NCBI GenBank assembly: GCA_017881905.1
Contig: JADGQI010000121.1
Span: 1 to 44,875, forward strand
Reading direction: 5' to 3'
From: Chloroflexota bacterium
Lineage (GTDB): Bacteria > Chloroflexota > Limnocylindria > Limnocylindrales > CSP1-4
Length of the DNA: 44,875 nucleotides
Position numbers and translations under genes: made by a program. The notes beneath the pieces are model-generated. The model was not told where the DNA came from and searched no databases. It worked only from the letters and a program-made list of their open reading frames with translations. Every line of letters begins with the position of its first letter. Positions within the stretch are counted from its first letter, which is position 1. Positions 17,527 through 25,108 of the stretch are shown piece by piece.

Positions 17527-18351
17527 ATGGATGTCGTCCACGGGATCGATCGGCTCGACGCTGCGAACGGGCGCCTGTTCGTCGTCGTCGGGGTGTTCGA
17601 CGGGCTCCACCGGGGCCATCGATACCTCCTCGACCGGCTCGGCCGTGCGGCGGCCCGCCACGGCGCCCGACCGGCGGTCATCACCTTCGACGCGCACCCG
17701 GACGAGATCGTCGTCGGGGCGGCGCCACCGCTCCTGTGCGACCCGGAGGAGCGCCTGGCGCGGCTCGCCTCCGCTGGGATCGTCGTGACGGTCGTGCAGC
17801 ACTTCGACGCGACGCTCCGGATGACGGAGTTCGACGCGTTCGTGGGCGGGCTGCGCGACCGGATCGACCTTGCCGGCTTCCTGATGACGCCGGACGCGGC
17901 ATTCGGTCACGAGCGCCGCGGGACCCCGACCACGCTCGCGGAGCTCGGCCGCCGGCTCGGGTTCGATGTCGAGGTGGTGCCCCCGTTCCGACTCGACGGC
18001 CGCCCGGTCCGGAGCGCGTCGATCCGCGAGGATATCGCCGGCGGCCGGCTCGACGTGGCGCGCCGATCGCTCGGCCGCTCGGTGGCCGTCACCGGCGGTC
18101 GGACGGGTGACGTGGTCGACTTCCCGATCCCCGTCGCGCTGCCCCCGGATGGACGCTACGACGCCTCGGTCGAGCCCGCCTGGACGGCGCTCGGCCGCGT
18201 GGCCGGGCCCCACCGAGCCCGGGTCACGGTCGAGGGCGGGACCGTCCGGATGAGCGCGGCGGCGGCCGCCGGGACGGGGGCCCGAGCGCGGGTCACGTTC
18301 GGCCGACGTTTGCCGCCGAGGGCGAACCCTGCTATCCTCCGCCGGTCATAG
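17527..18351 (+). CDS. ribF: RibF-like FMN adenylyltransferase with decayed riboflavin kinase half
   Basis: RibF normally phosphorylates riboflavin and then adenylates FMN to FAD. The N-terminal nucleotidyltransferase half is intact: [11 protein letters not shown] at about 22-32, the FDAHPDEIV stretch, and [12 protein letters not shown]. The C-terminal riboflavin kinase half is not. After [10 protein letters not shown] the usual GxGxPTAN motif is replaced by a [21 protein letters not shown] stretch, and only about 60 further residues follow, without the catalytic Glu segment. The total is 274 residues against about 310. The protein probably makes FAD from FMN but may lack kinase activity, so another riboflavin kinase would be needed. 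The ATG at 17527 is 18 bases after the truB stop. The rpsO promoter lies inside its 3' end. Confidence 0.85.
   Translation: MDVVHGIDRLDAANGRLFVVVGVFDGLHRGHRYLLDRLGRAAARHGARPAVITFDAHPDEIVVGAAPPLLCDPEERLARLASAGIVVTVVQHFDATLRMTEFDAFVGGLRDRIDLAGFLMTPDAAFGHERRGTPTTLAELGRRLGFDVEVVPPFRLDGRPVRSASIREDIAGGRLDVARRSLGRSVAVTGGRTGDVVDFPIPVALPPDGRYDASVEPAWTALGRVAGPHRARVTVEGGTVRMSAAAAAGTGARARVTFGRRLPPRANPAILRRS
18310..18338 (+). promoter_or_regulatory. Promoter of rpsO-pnp
   Basis: TTGCCG (18310-18315), a 17-base spacer and TATCCT (18333-18338) lie within the last codons of ribF. Transcription would start near 18345, giving a leader of about 45 bases with GGAGG before the GTG of rpsO. Confidence 0.6.
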
Positions 18352-18389
18352 AACAGAAGATCCATGGAAGTTCGTGTTCGGAGGACCGA

Positions 18390-18659
18390 GTGCCGCTCGT
18401 GCGGGAACAGAAGCAACAGGTCATCGGTGCGTTTGCCGTCAAGGACGGCGACACCGGATCCCCGGAAGTCCAGATCGCGCTCCTGACCGAGCGGATCAAG
18501 GAGCTGACGGCACACCTGAGAAGCTTTCCCAAGGACAATCACTCCCGCCGCGGCCTCCTCAAGCTCGTCGGTCAGCGTCGCCGCCTTCTTGCCTATCTGA
18601 TCAAGAAGGACAACGCCCGCTACCGCACCGTCATCGGACGGTTGGGACTCCGCCGCTAG
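18390..18659 (+). CDS. rpsO: 30S ribosomal protein uS15
   Basis: Primary 16S rRNA-binding protein of the small subunit platform. The 89 residues match the family length and contain the diagnostic [38 protein letters not shown] and [12 protein letters not shown] blocks. The GTG start follows a GGAGG site. In most bacteria rpsO precedes pnp, as here, and both are probably read from the TTGCCG-TATCCT promoter. Confidence 0.98.
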   Translation: MPLVREQKQQVIGAFAVKDGDTGSPEVQIALLTERIKELTAHLRSFPKDNHSRRGLLKLVGQRRRLLAYLIKKDNARYRTVIGRLGLRR

Positions 18660-18673
18660 GCGTTCGCCGCTCC

Positions 18674-18697
18674 GGACCCTGGGTTCGCCCGGGGTCC
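18674..18697 (+). terminator. UUCG-capped hairpin between rpsO and pnp
   Basis: GGACCCTGGG (18674-18683) folds onto CCCGGGGTCC (18688-18697) around a TTCG tetraloop, giving ten base pairs including one T-G wobble. The following bases (TCTCGCG) are not a T-run, so it probably acts as a partial terminator, or as a 3' end barrier or processing site. In E. coli the rpsO-pnp gap carries a terminator and an RNase III site used in PNPase autoregulation. Confidence 0.6.
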
Positions 18698-18776
18698 TCT
18701 CGCGTCCGACACCGCACCGGCGGGCCACGCGCCCGCAAGGTCGCTCCTCCTGCACGATAAGGAGGAACAGAACCCC

Positions 18777-21359
18777 GTGCCACACACCTTCGAGATCGAG
18801 TTCGGCGGTCGTCCGCTGATCATCGAGACCGGCAAGCTCGCTCGTCTTGCCGGCGGCGCCGTGACCGTTCGCTACGGCGACACCCTGGTCCTCGGGACGG
18901 CCAACCGGTCCGATCCCCGACCCGGCCTCGACTTCTTCCCGCTGACGGTGGAGTTCGAGGAGCGGATGTACGCCGCAGGCAAGATCCCCGGCGGCTTCAT
19001 CAAGCGCGAGGCGCGCGCGTCCGAAGCGGCCACGCTGGCCGCCCGGCTGACCGATCGCCCGATCCGCCCACTCTTCCCCGAGGGCTACAAGGACGACATC
19101 CAGCTCGTCGTGACCGTCCTGTCGACCGACCAGGAGAACGAGCCCGACGTCCTGGGCACCGTCGCCGCGTCGGCCGCCCTGACGATCAGCGAGATCCCGT
19201 TCGCCGGCCCCGTCGGTGCGGTGCGCGTCGGTCGGATCGACGGCGAGTTCGTGGTCAACCCGACCTTCACGGAGCTCGCCGATTCCGAGCTCGACCTGAT
19301 CGTGTCCGGCACCCGTGACGCGATCATGATGGTCGAGGCTGGCGCCAAGCTGTTGCCCGAGGACGTGATGGCCGAAGCCATCCTGTTCGGTCATCGCGCG
19401 CTCCAGCCCCTGATCGACATCCAGGAGCAGCTCCGCGAGGCCGCGGGGAAGCCCAAGTCGACCCCGTTCCTCGAGGCCGGCACCGGTTCGGTGCTCGACT
19501 TCACGAAGGCGGTCGCCGCCGGCGCCGAGTTCGTCGTCGTGGACGTCGAGACGACCGGCACGGACCCGAAGATGGCCGACCTCGTCGAGGTCGCGGCCGT
19601 CAAGGTCAAGAACGGCAAGATCGTCGACCGCTGGTCGACCCTGGTCAACCCCGGCCGGCCGATCCTCGGCCACCAGATGCATGGGATCACCGACGCCGAC
19701 GTCAAGAAGGCGCCGAGCCCGGCCGAGGCTGCCAAGCAGACGCTCGCGTTCGTCGGCGAGTCGACGATCGTCGGCCATTCGGTCGGGTTCGATCTGGGCT
19801 TCCTGATCGCCGCCCTCGGTGACGGGACGACCGTCGACCAGGGCCGCTATCTCGACACGCTGGTCATCGCCCGAGAAGGCTATCCGGACCTCGAGAACTA
19901 CAAGCTCCCGACGCTGTCGAACTTCTTCGGGATCGAGCTCGCCCAAGCCCATCGGGCGGCGCCCGACGCCGAGGCGACCGCGAACCTGCTGATCTGGTTC
20001 GCCAACGACCTGCCCGGTCGGATCGCGGCGCTCCGCGAGGGCATCGCGAGCTCCGTCCGGTCCACCCGGACCGGCGGCGACGCGAAGGCCATCCTCGAGG
20101 CGGCCAAGCGCGAGGCGCGGGTCAGCAAGGCGCTGTACAACCTCGTCTACAAGAAGACCTGCCGCGAGCTCGCGCTCGACGAGGGCATCCGGATGGACGG
20201 CCGCGGTCTGACCGAACTGCGCCAGATCTCGGTCGAGGTCGGACTCCTACCGCGCGCCCATGGCTCCGGCCTGTTCACCCGCGGTGAGACGCAGGTCATG
20301 ACGATCGCCACGCTCGGGTCGTCGTCGGACGTCCAGCGGATCGACACGATCAGCCCGAAGACCGAGAAGCGCTACCTCCACCACTACAACTTCCCGCCGT
20401 ATTCCACCGGCGAGAACAAGCCGATGCGGGGGCCGAGCCGCCGCGACATCGGGCACGGCAACCTCGCCGAGCGCGCGCTGATCCCCGTCCTCCCCAAGCA
20501 GGAGGATTTCCCCTACGTCATCCGGCTCGTGTCGGAGTGCATGTCGTCCAACGGGTCGACCTCGATGGCCTCGACCTGCGGCTCGACGCTGGCCCTGATG
20601 GACGCCGGCGTGCCGATCTCCGCACCGGTCGCCGGCGCGGCGATGGGCCTGATCAGCGAGCCCGACGGCCGGTTCGTCGTCCTGACCGACATCCTCGGCA
20701 AGGAGGACTCCGTCGGCGACATGGACTTCAAGGTGACGGGCACCCGCGACGGGATCACCGCCCTGCAGATGGACATCAAGGTCCAGGGCATCAACGAGGC
20801 GATCATCCGAGGCGGTCTCAAGCAGGCCCTCGCGGCCCGTCTCGAGATCCTCGACAAGATGGCCGAGGTCATGCCCGAGGCCCGCCAGGGGATGAGCGAC
20901 TTCGCGCCGCGCATCGTCACGATCAAGATCAACCCCGAGAAGATCCGCGAGATCATCGGCAAGGGTGGATCGATGATCCGCAAGATCCAGGAAGAGACGA
21001 GCACCGAGATCAACGTCGAGGACGACGGCAGCGTCGAGATCGCGGCCGTGTCCGGCGAGAACAGCCGCAAGGCCATCGCCTGGATCGAGTCGCTCACCCG
21101 CGACGTCGAGATCGGCTCGCTCTACCTCGGCAAGGTCACCCGGATCATGGGCTTCGGCGCGTTCGTCGAGATCCTGCCGGGCAAGGAAGGCCTCGTCCGC
21201 ATCGGCGAGCTCGCCGACTACCACGTGCCGACCGTCGAGGACGTCGTGTCCGTCGGCGACGAGGTGATGGTCGTCGTGACCGAGGTCGACCGCCAGGGTC
21301 GGATCAACCTGTCGCGCAAGGCGGCCATGCAGCGTCACCTGGCCAAGGAACCGGTCTGA
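18777..21359 (+). CDS. pnp: Polynucleotide phosphorylase with an inserted DEDDh 3'-5' exonuclease domain
   Basis: PNPase is the trimeric phosphorolytic 3'-5' exoribonuclease and RNA tailing enzyme. GTG 18777, behind AAGGAGG, gives 860 residues instead of about 700. Order: RNase PH domain 1 (about 5-140), the start of the helical linker (about 200-226), an inserted DnaQ/PolC-like exonuclease (about 250-412; D256, E258, D339, H392, D397), the rest of the linker (about 415-470), RNase PH domain 2 (about 473-700), KH (about 712-775, IGKGGSMI) and S1 (about 779-850). The phosphorolytic site is intact: FTRGETQ at 500-506, SNGSTSMAST at 591-600, and D644, D650 and K652. The frame is unbroken through both junctions with no change in base composition. 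It lies with rpsO as usual. Two active 3' exonuclease activities in one protein is inference. Confidence 0.97.
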   Translation: MPHTFEIEFGGRPLIIETGKLARLAGGAVTVRYGDTLVLGTANRSDPRPGLDFFPLTVEFEERMYAAGKIPGGFIKREARASEAATLAARLTDRPIRPLFPEGYKDDIQLVVTVLSTDQENEPDVLGTVAASAALTISEIPFAGPVGAVRVGRIDGEFVVNPTFTELADSELDLIVSGTRDAIMMVEAGAKLLPEDVMAEAILFGHRALQPLIDIQEQLREAAGKPKSTPFLEAGTGSVLDFTKAVAAGAEFVVVDVETTGTDPKMADLVEVAAVKVKNGKIVDRWSTLVNPGRPILGHQMHGITDADVKKAPSPAEAAKQTLAFVGESTIVGHSVGFDLGFLIAALGDGTTVDQGRYLDTLVIAREGYPDLENYKLPTLSNFFGIELAQAHRAAPDAEATANLLIWFANDLPGRIAALREGIASSVRSTRTGGDAKAILEAAKREARVSKALYNLVYKKTCRELALDEGIRMDGRGLTELRQISVEVGLLPRAHGSGLFTRGETQVMTIATLGSSSDVQRIDTISPKTEKRYLHHYNFPPYSTGENKPMRGPSRRDIGHGNLAERALIPVLPKQEDFPYVIRLVSECMSSNGSTSMASTCGSTLALMDAGVPISAPVAGAAMGLISEPDGRFVVLTDILGKEDSVGDMDFKVTGTRDGITALQMDIKVQGINEAIIRGGLKQALAARLEILDKMAEVMPEARQGMSDFAPRIVTIKINPEKIREIIGKGGSMIRKIQEETSTEINVEDDGSVEIAAVSGENSRKAIAWIESLTRDVEIGSLYLGKVTRIMGFGAFVEILPGKEGLVRIGELADYHVPTVEDVVSVGDEVMVVVTEVDRQGRINLSRKAAMQRHLAKEPV
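19524..20012 (+). other. Inserted DnaQ-like DEDDh exonuclease domain within PNPase
   Basis: Residues about 250-412 of the pnp product. Motif I is VVVDVETTGTD (D256, E258); motif II is VGHSVGFDLGFL (D339); motif III is HRAAPDAEAT (H392, D397). Intervening segments such as EVAAVKVKNGKIVDRWSTL, NPGRPI, HGITD and NYKLPTLSNFFGIE are characteristic of the PolC/epsilon/DinG exonuclease branch rather than of oligoribonuclease. The insertion point is in the all-helical linker, just after QLREAAGKPK, so both RNase PH domains are left whole. Confidence 0.93.
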
Positions 21360-21366
21360 CCGACCG

Positions 21367-21426
21367 CCGGCCGCTCGGCCGGTCTCATCCGCAACCTCGG
21401 CGCGCCGGCGGGAGACCGCCGGCGCG
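21367..21426 (+). terminator. Two hairpins downstream of pnp
   Basis: CCGGCC (21367-21372) pairs with GGCCGG (21377-21382). A second, perfect 11-bp stem (21401-21411 with 21416-21426) is capped by GAGA, a GNRA-type tetraloop. No T-run follows; instead the -10 of asd begins 4 bases later. The second hairpin probably protects or ends the pnp transcript and overlaps the asd promoter region. Confidence 0.55.
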
Positions 21427-21430
21427 CTGC

Positions 21431-21436
21431 TATACT
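21431..21436 (+). promoter_or_regulatory. -10 element of the asd-udg-rnj operon
   Basis: TATACT, five of six bases matching the consensus, lies 6 bases before an in-frame GTG (21443) and 48 bases before the ATG at 21485. The -35 region falls inside the GAGA-capped hairpin and is entirely GC-rich, so a -35 contact is unlikely. Confidence 0.6.
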
Positions 21437-21484
21437 CGCGCCGTGCCCGGAATCGATGTGGATCGTAGTGGAGCCGTGCCCGGG

Positions 21485-22561
21485 ATGACCTCGAAACCGC
21501 TGACCGTCGCGGTCGTCGGCGCCACCGGCGTCGTCGGGCGGACGATGATCCAGGTCCTTCGCGAGCGACGGTTCCCGGTCGGCGAGCTGCGCTTGATGGC
21601 CTCGGGGCGCTCAGCGGGCGGCTCGATGTCGCTCGACGGAACCGATCATCCGATCCACGAGGCCGTTCCCGAGGCGTTCCACGGGGTGGACATCGCCCTG
21701 TTCTCGGCCGGTGGGACGGTCTCGGAGGACCTCGCGCCGCATGCGGTCGCGCATGGGGCCACGGTCATCGACAACTCGAACGCCTGGCGGATGGCCCCGG
21801 GGGTGCCGCTCGTCGTCAGTCAGGTCAATCCGGACGACGCCGCCCTGCACGACGGGATCTTGGCCAACCCGAACTGCTCGACGATGCAACTGGTGCCCGT
21901 CCTCATGGCGCTGCGCGACAGCGTCGGCCTCGAACGCGTGGTCGTCGACACCTACCAGAGCGTATCGGGCAGCGGAGCCGAGGCGATCGCCGAGCTGGAG
22001 GGCCAGGTCCGCGCCTACGCCGCGGGCGAGCCGCTGACAACGTCCGTCTACCCGCACCAGATCGCGTTCAACGCCATCCCCGAGATCGACGTGTTCCTCG
22101 ACAACGGCTACTCCCGGGAGGAATGGAAGGTCGTGACCGAGAGCCGCAAGATCCTGCACCTGCCGGACCTTCGGATCTCCTGCACGGCCGTGCGCATCCC
22201 GGTCGTCACCAGTCACTCGGAAGCCGTCCACGTCGAGACCCGGGATCCGATCTCCCCGGAGCGAGCGCGCGAGCTCTTTGCCGCGGTGCCCGGGGTCGTC
22301 GTCCAGGACGATCCGGGTCGGCACGTCTATCCGCAGGCGATCGAGGCGACAGGGCGCGACGAGATCTTCGTCGGCCGGGTCCGCCGGGATCCGTCGATCC
22401 CCGACGGGCGCGGCCTCGCGCTGTGGGTCGTCAGCGACAATCTGCGCAAGGGCGCGGCCACGAACGCCGTCGAGATCGCCGAGGTGCTGGTCGCGCACGG
22501 CTGGGTCCGGCGCGCGTCGTCCCGCCGTCCATCGAGCGCGGCTGTCGGGAGTGCGGTGTGA
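21485..22561 (+). CDS. asd: Aspartate-semialdehyde dehydrogenase
   Basis: Reduces aspartyl phosphate to aspartate semialdehyde for lysine, diaminopimelate, threonine and methionine synthesis. The NADP-binding VAVVGATGVVGR starts at residue 8. The nucleophile Cys is in ANPNCSTMQ, the substrate-binding YQSVSGSGAEA segment follows, and the later conserved histidine is probably in the VVTSHSEAVHVE stretch. I start at ATG 21485 with a weak GTGGAG site upstream, giving 358 residues. An in-frame GTG at 21443, 6 bases from TATACT, would be a leaderless start adding 14 residues, and both are possible. The stop overlaps the GTG of the uracil-DNA glycosylase. The context asd-...-rnj-ftsK resembles the dapA-rnj-ftsK order of Actinobacteria. 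Confidence 0.95.
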   Translation: MTSKPLTVAVVGATGVVGRTMIQVLRERRFPVGELRLMASGRSAGGSMSLDGTDHPIHEAVPEAFHGVDIALFSAGGTVSEDLAPHAVAHGATVIDNSNAWRMAPGVPLVVSQVNPDDAALHDGILANPNCSTMQLVPVLMALRDSVGLERVVVDTYQSVSGSGAEAIAELEGQVRAYAAGEPLTTSVYPHQIAFNAIPEIDVFLDNGYSREEWKVVTESRKILHLPDLRISCTAVRIPVVTSHSEAVHVETRDPISPERARELFAAVPGVVVQDDPGRHVYPQAIEATGRDEIFVGRVRRDPSIPDGRGLALWVVSDNLRKGAATNAVEIAEVLVAHGWVRRASSRRPSSAAVGSAV

Positions 22562-23418
22562 CGGACCCAGAGCGCGGCGCCGCGCTCGAGGCCATCGCGG
22601 CCGAGATCCGCACCTGCACCCGCTGCCGTCTCCACGAGACACGGGACAAGACGGTCCCCGGGGAGGGCAACCCCGACACCGAGGTCGTCGTCGTCGGTGA
22701 GGGCCCCGGCCGCGACGAGAACCAGGCGGGGCGACCGTTCGTCGGCGCCTCGGGTCGGCTGCTGACCGAGCTCATCGAGTCGCTCGGCTGGCGCCGGGAC
22801 GACGTGTTCATCACCAACGTGGTCAAGTGCTGGCCGCCCGGAAACCGCGATCCGCAGCCCGACGAGATCGCCGCCTGCGCGCCCTACCTCCAGCGCCAGC
22901 TCGAGGTCCTCGACCCGGCGGTGGTCGTGACCGCGGGCAAGCATTCGTTGAACGTGTTCATGCCGGGGGAGCGGATCGGCCGGGTCCACGGCACGTCGCG
23001 GCCCGCGGACCCATCGACCGGGGCCTGCGACGCGCTCGTCTTCGCGATGTACCACCCGGCCTTCGCGCTCTACGACGGGTCGAACCGATCGACCCTCCAG
23101 ACCGACATCCAGGGCCTTCCCGGGACGCTCGAGGCATCCCGGCGACGTCGCGAGGCGTCGTCGACGCCCGACGACCCCGGCGTGGCGATCCCGGCCGCAG
23201 GCCCTGCCGAGCCCACGGCTCCCGTCGACGTAGCGGCTTCTGCCGAGCCCGCCGCTGTCCCGTGGCCGATGGCCGACGTCCATCCCGAGGTCCTACCCGA
23301 CCCGGCCCCGGCGGAAAGCTCGGCTCCCGTGTCCTCGACAGCCGAGCCGCAGTCGCTCCCGCCCTCCCTCGCCGGTCTCCCGTCCGAACCGGACGCCGAC
23401 CAGCTCACCCTGTTCTGA
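22558..23418 (+). CDS. Family 4 uracil-DNA glycosylase with C-terminal clamp-binding-like motif
   Basis: Removes uracil from DNA. The [4Fe-4S] cysteines are visible as CTRC near residues 20-23, a third Cys in VVKCWPPGNRDPQPDE, and the fourth in IAACAPYL. The active-site loop GEGPGRDENQAGRPFVG and the late YHPAF segment are typical of family 4 (UDGa). The catalytic domain ends near residue 195. A linker of about 85 residues rich in Pro, Ala, Ser and Glu follows, and the protein ends exactly in DQLTLF, matching the bacterial sliding-clamp pentapeptide QLxLF. Coupling to the replication clamp is therefore likely but inferred. The GTG start overlaps the asd stop; the total is 286 residues. Confidence 0.93.
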   Translation: MTDPERGAALEAIAAEIRTCTRCRLHETRDKTVPGEGNPDTEVVVVGEGPGRDENQAGRPFVGASGRLLTELIESLGWRRDDVFITNVVKCWPPGNRDPQPDEIAACAPYLQRQLEVLDPAVVVTAGKHSLNVFMPGERIGRVHGTSRPADPSTGACDALVFAMYHPAFALYDGSNRSTLQTDIQGLPGTLEASRRRREASSTPDDPGVAIPAAGPAEPTAPVDVAASAEPAAVPWPMADVHPEVLPDPAPAESSAPVSSTAEPQSLPPSLAGLPSEPDADQLTLF

Positions 23419-23437
23419 CCGCATCGAAAAGGATCAC

Positions 23438-25105
23438 ATGACGTCATCCAACCATCCGCTCCGGATCATCCCGCTCGGCGGGGTGGGCGAGATCGGCAAG
23501 AACATGTACGTGTTCGAATACGGCGACGACATCGTCGTGATCGACTGCGGCCTGATGTTCCCCGACGAGGAGATGTTCGGCATCGACCTGGTCATCCCCG
23601 ACATCACCTATCTCGTCGAGCGCCGCAAGAACGTCCGTGCGTTCCTCATCACCCATGCCCACGAGGACCATGTCGGCGGCCTGCCGTACGTCCTGCCCGA
23701 GTTCCCGGGCGTCCCGGTCTACGCCTCGACCCTTGCCCGCGGCCTGCTCGGCAACAAGGTCAAGGAGCACAAGCTCCACAACAACCCGCTGGTCGCGCTC
23801 GAGCCCGGGGACGATGTCCAGATCGGCCCGTTCGGCGTCGTCCCGTTCCGGATCGGTCACTCGATCCCCGATGCGATGGGGATCGCGCTCCGGACCCCCG
23901 TCGGGACCGTCGTCCACACCGGCGACTTCAAGTTCGACCACACCCCGGTGGACGGCCGGCTGTCCGACTTCCACATCCTCGCCCGCCTCGGTGAGGAAGG
24001 CGTCATCTGCCTCCTGTCCGACTCGACCCGCGCTGAGAACCCCGGTTACACGCCGTCCGAACGGACGGTCGGCGAGGCGTTCCGTGAGATCATGGAGCCG
24101 CTCGAGGGTCGGGTCATCGTGGCGACCTTCGCCAGCAACATCGCCCGGGTCCAGCAGGTCCTCGATGCGGCCGCGTCGTTCGACCGCAAGGTCGCGGTCA
24201 TCGGACGCTCGATGGAGCAGAACTTCCGGATCGCCAGCGATCTCGGGTACCTCAAGTACCCACCGTCCCAGATCGTGTCGAAGGACCGGATCAACGACAC
24301 CCCGGCCGACAAGCTCGTCATCTGCACGACCGGTGCCCAGGGCGAGCCGATGGCCGGCCTGGCCCGGATGGCCAATCGCGACCACCGGTTCGTCGAGATC
24401 CAGCCGGGCGACACCGTGATCGTCAGCGCCAGCCCGATCCCCGGCAACGAGGAGTACGTCAGCCGGACGATCGACAACCTGTTCAAGGCCGGAGCGAACG
24501 TCTTCTATCACACGATCAAACGCGCGCACGTCTCCGGTCATGCCAGCCAGGAAGAGCTCAAGCTGATGCTCGGGCTGACCAAGCCGAAGTACTTCATCCC
24601 GATGCACGGCGAGTTCCGGATGCAGGTCCAGCACGGCCGGCTCGCGATCGAGACCGGTGTCGCGCCGGAGAACGTGTTCATCATCGAGAACGGCATCCCG
24701 ATCGAGATCTCGGAGGACGGCTCGGCCAGGCGGGGCCTGCCCGTGACGGCCGGCTACGTGTATGTCGACGGCCTGTCGGTCGGCGAGGTCGGCGATGTCG
24801 TCCTGCGCGATCGGAAGGCGCTGGCCAACGACGGCATGTTCATGATCGTCGTCACGGTCGACAAGCAGACCGGCTCGATCATCGGGCGACCCGAGATCAT
24901 CACCCGTGGGTTCGTCCACGGGAACGAACAGGACCCGATCATGGGCGGGGCGATCGAGCGGATCGTCAAGTCCGTCGAGAACCCTGGCGAGCACATCAGC
25001 GAGATCGGCCTGCTCAAGGTCCAGATCAAGGACGGCGTCTCGCGCTATCTGTATGAGCAGACGAAGCGCCGACCGATGGTCTTCCCGGTCGTGGTCGAGG
25101 TCTGA
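23438..25105 (+). CDS. rnj: Ribonuclease J
   Basis: RNase J is a zinc metallo-beta-lactamase/beta-CASP enzyme with 5'-3' exonuclease and endonuclease activity, central to mRNA decay and rRNA maturation in bacteria lacking RNase E. The metal motif HAHEDH is at 73-78. It is followed by HTGDFKFDHTPVDG, DSTRAENPGYTPSE, the beta-CASP segment ending in SGHASQEELKLM, and a C-terminal domain finishing RRPMVFPVVVEV. The 555 residues are normal. The ATG follows AAGGA. It lies 20 bases after the glycosylase gene and 3 bases before ftsK. Together with PNPase and NrnA, it means both 5' and 3' RNA decay enzymes are encoded within about 10 kb. Confidence 0.97.
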   Translation: MTSSNHPLRIIPLGGVGEIGKNMYVFEYGDDIVVIDCGLMFPDEEMFGIDLVIPDITYLVERRKNVRAFLITHAHEDHVGGLPYVLPEFPGVPVYASTLARGLLGNKVKEHKLHNNPLVALEPGDDVQIGPFGVVPFRIGHSIPDAMGIALRTPVGTVVHTGDFKFDHTPVDGRLSDFHILARLGEEGVICLLSDSTRAENPGYTPSERTVGEAFREIMEPLEGRVIVATFASNIARVQQVLDAAASFDRKVAVIGRSMEQNFRIASDLGYLKYPPSQIVSKDRINDTPADKLVICTTGAQGEPMAGLARMANRDHRFVEIQPGDTVIVSASPIPGNEEYVSRTIDNLFKAGANVFYHTIKRAHVSGHASQEELKLMLGLTKPKYFIPMHGEFRMQVQHGRLAIETGVAPENVFIIENGIPIEISEDGSARRGLPVTAGYVYVDGLSVGEVGDVVLRDRKALANDGMFMIVVTVDKQTGSIIGRPEIITRGFVHGNEQDPIMGGAIERIVKSVENPGEHISEIGLLKVQIKDGVSRYLYEQTKRRPMVFPVVVEV

Positions 25106-25108
25106 CCG

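Noticed and set aside
18777-21359. The DEDDh segment as an assembly chimera or frameshift artefact
   Set aside because: The frame is continuous over both junctions, base composition is unchanged, remnants of the PNPase helical linker flank it on both sides, and all motifs of both enzymes are intact. Confirmation from other genomes is still desirable.
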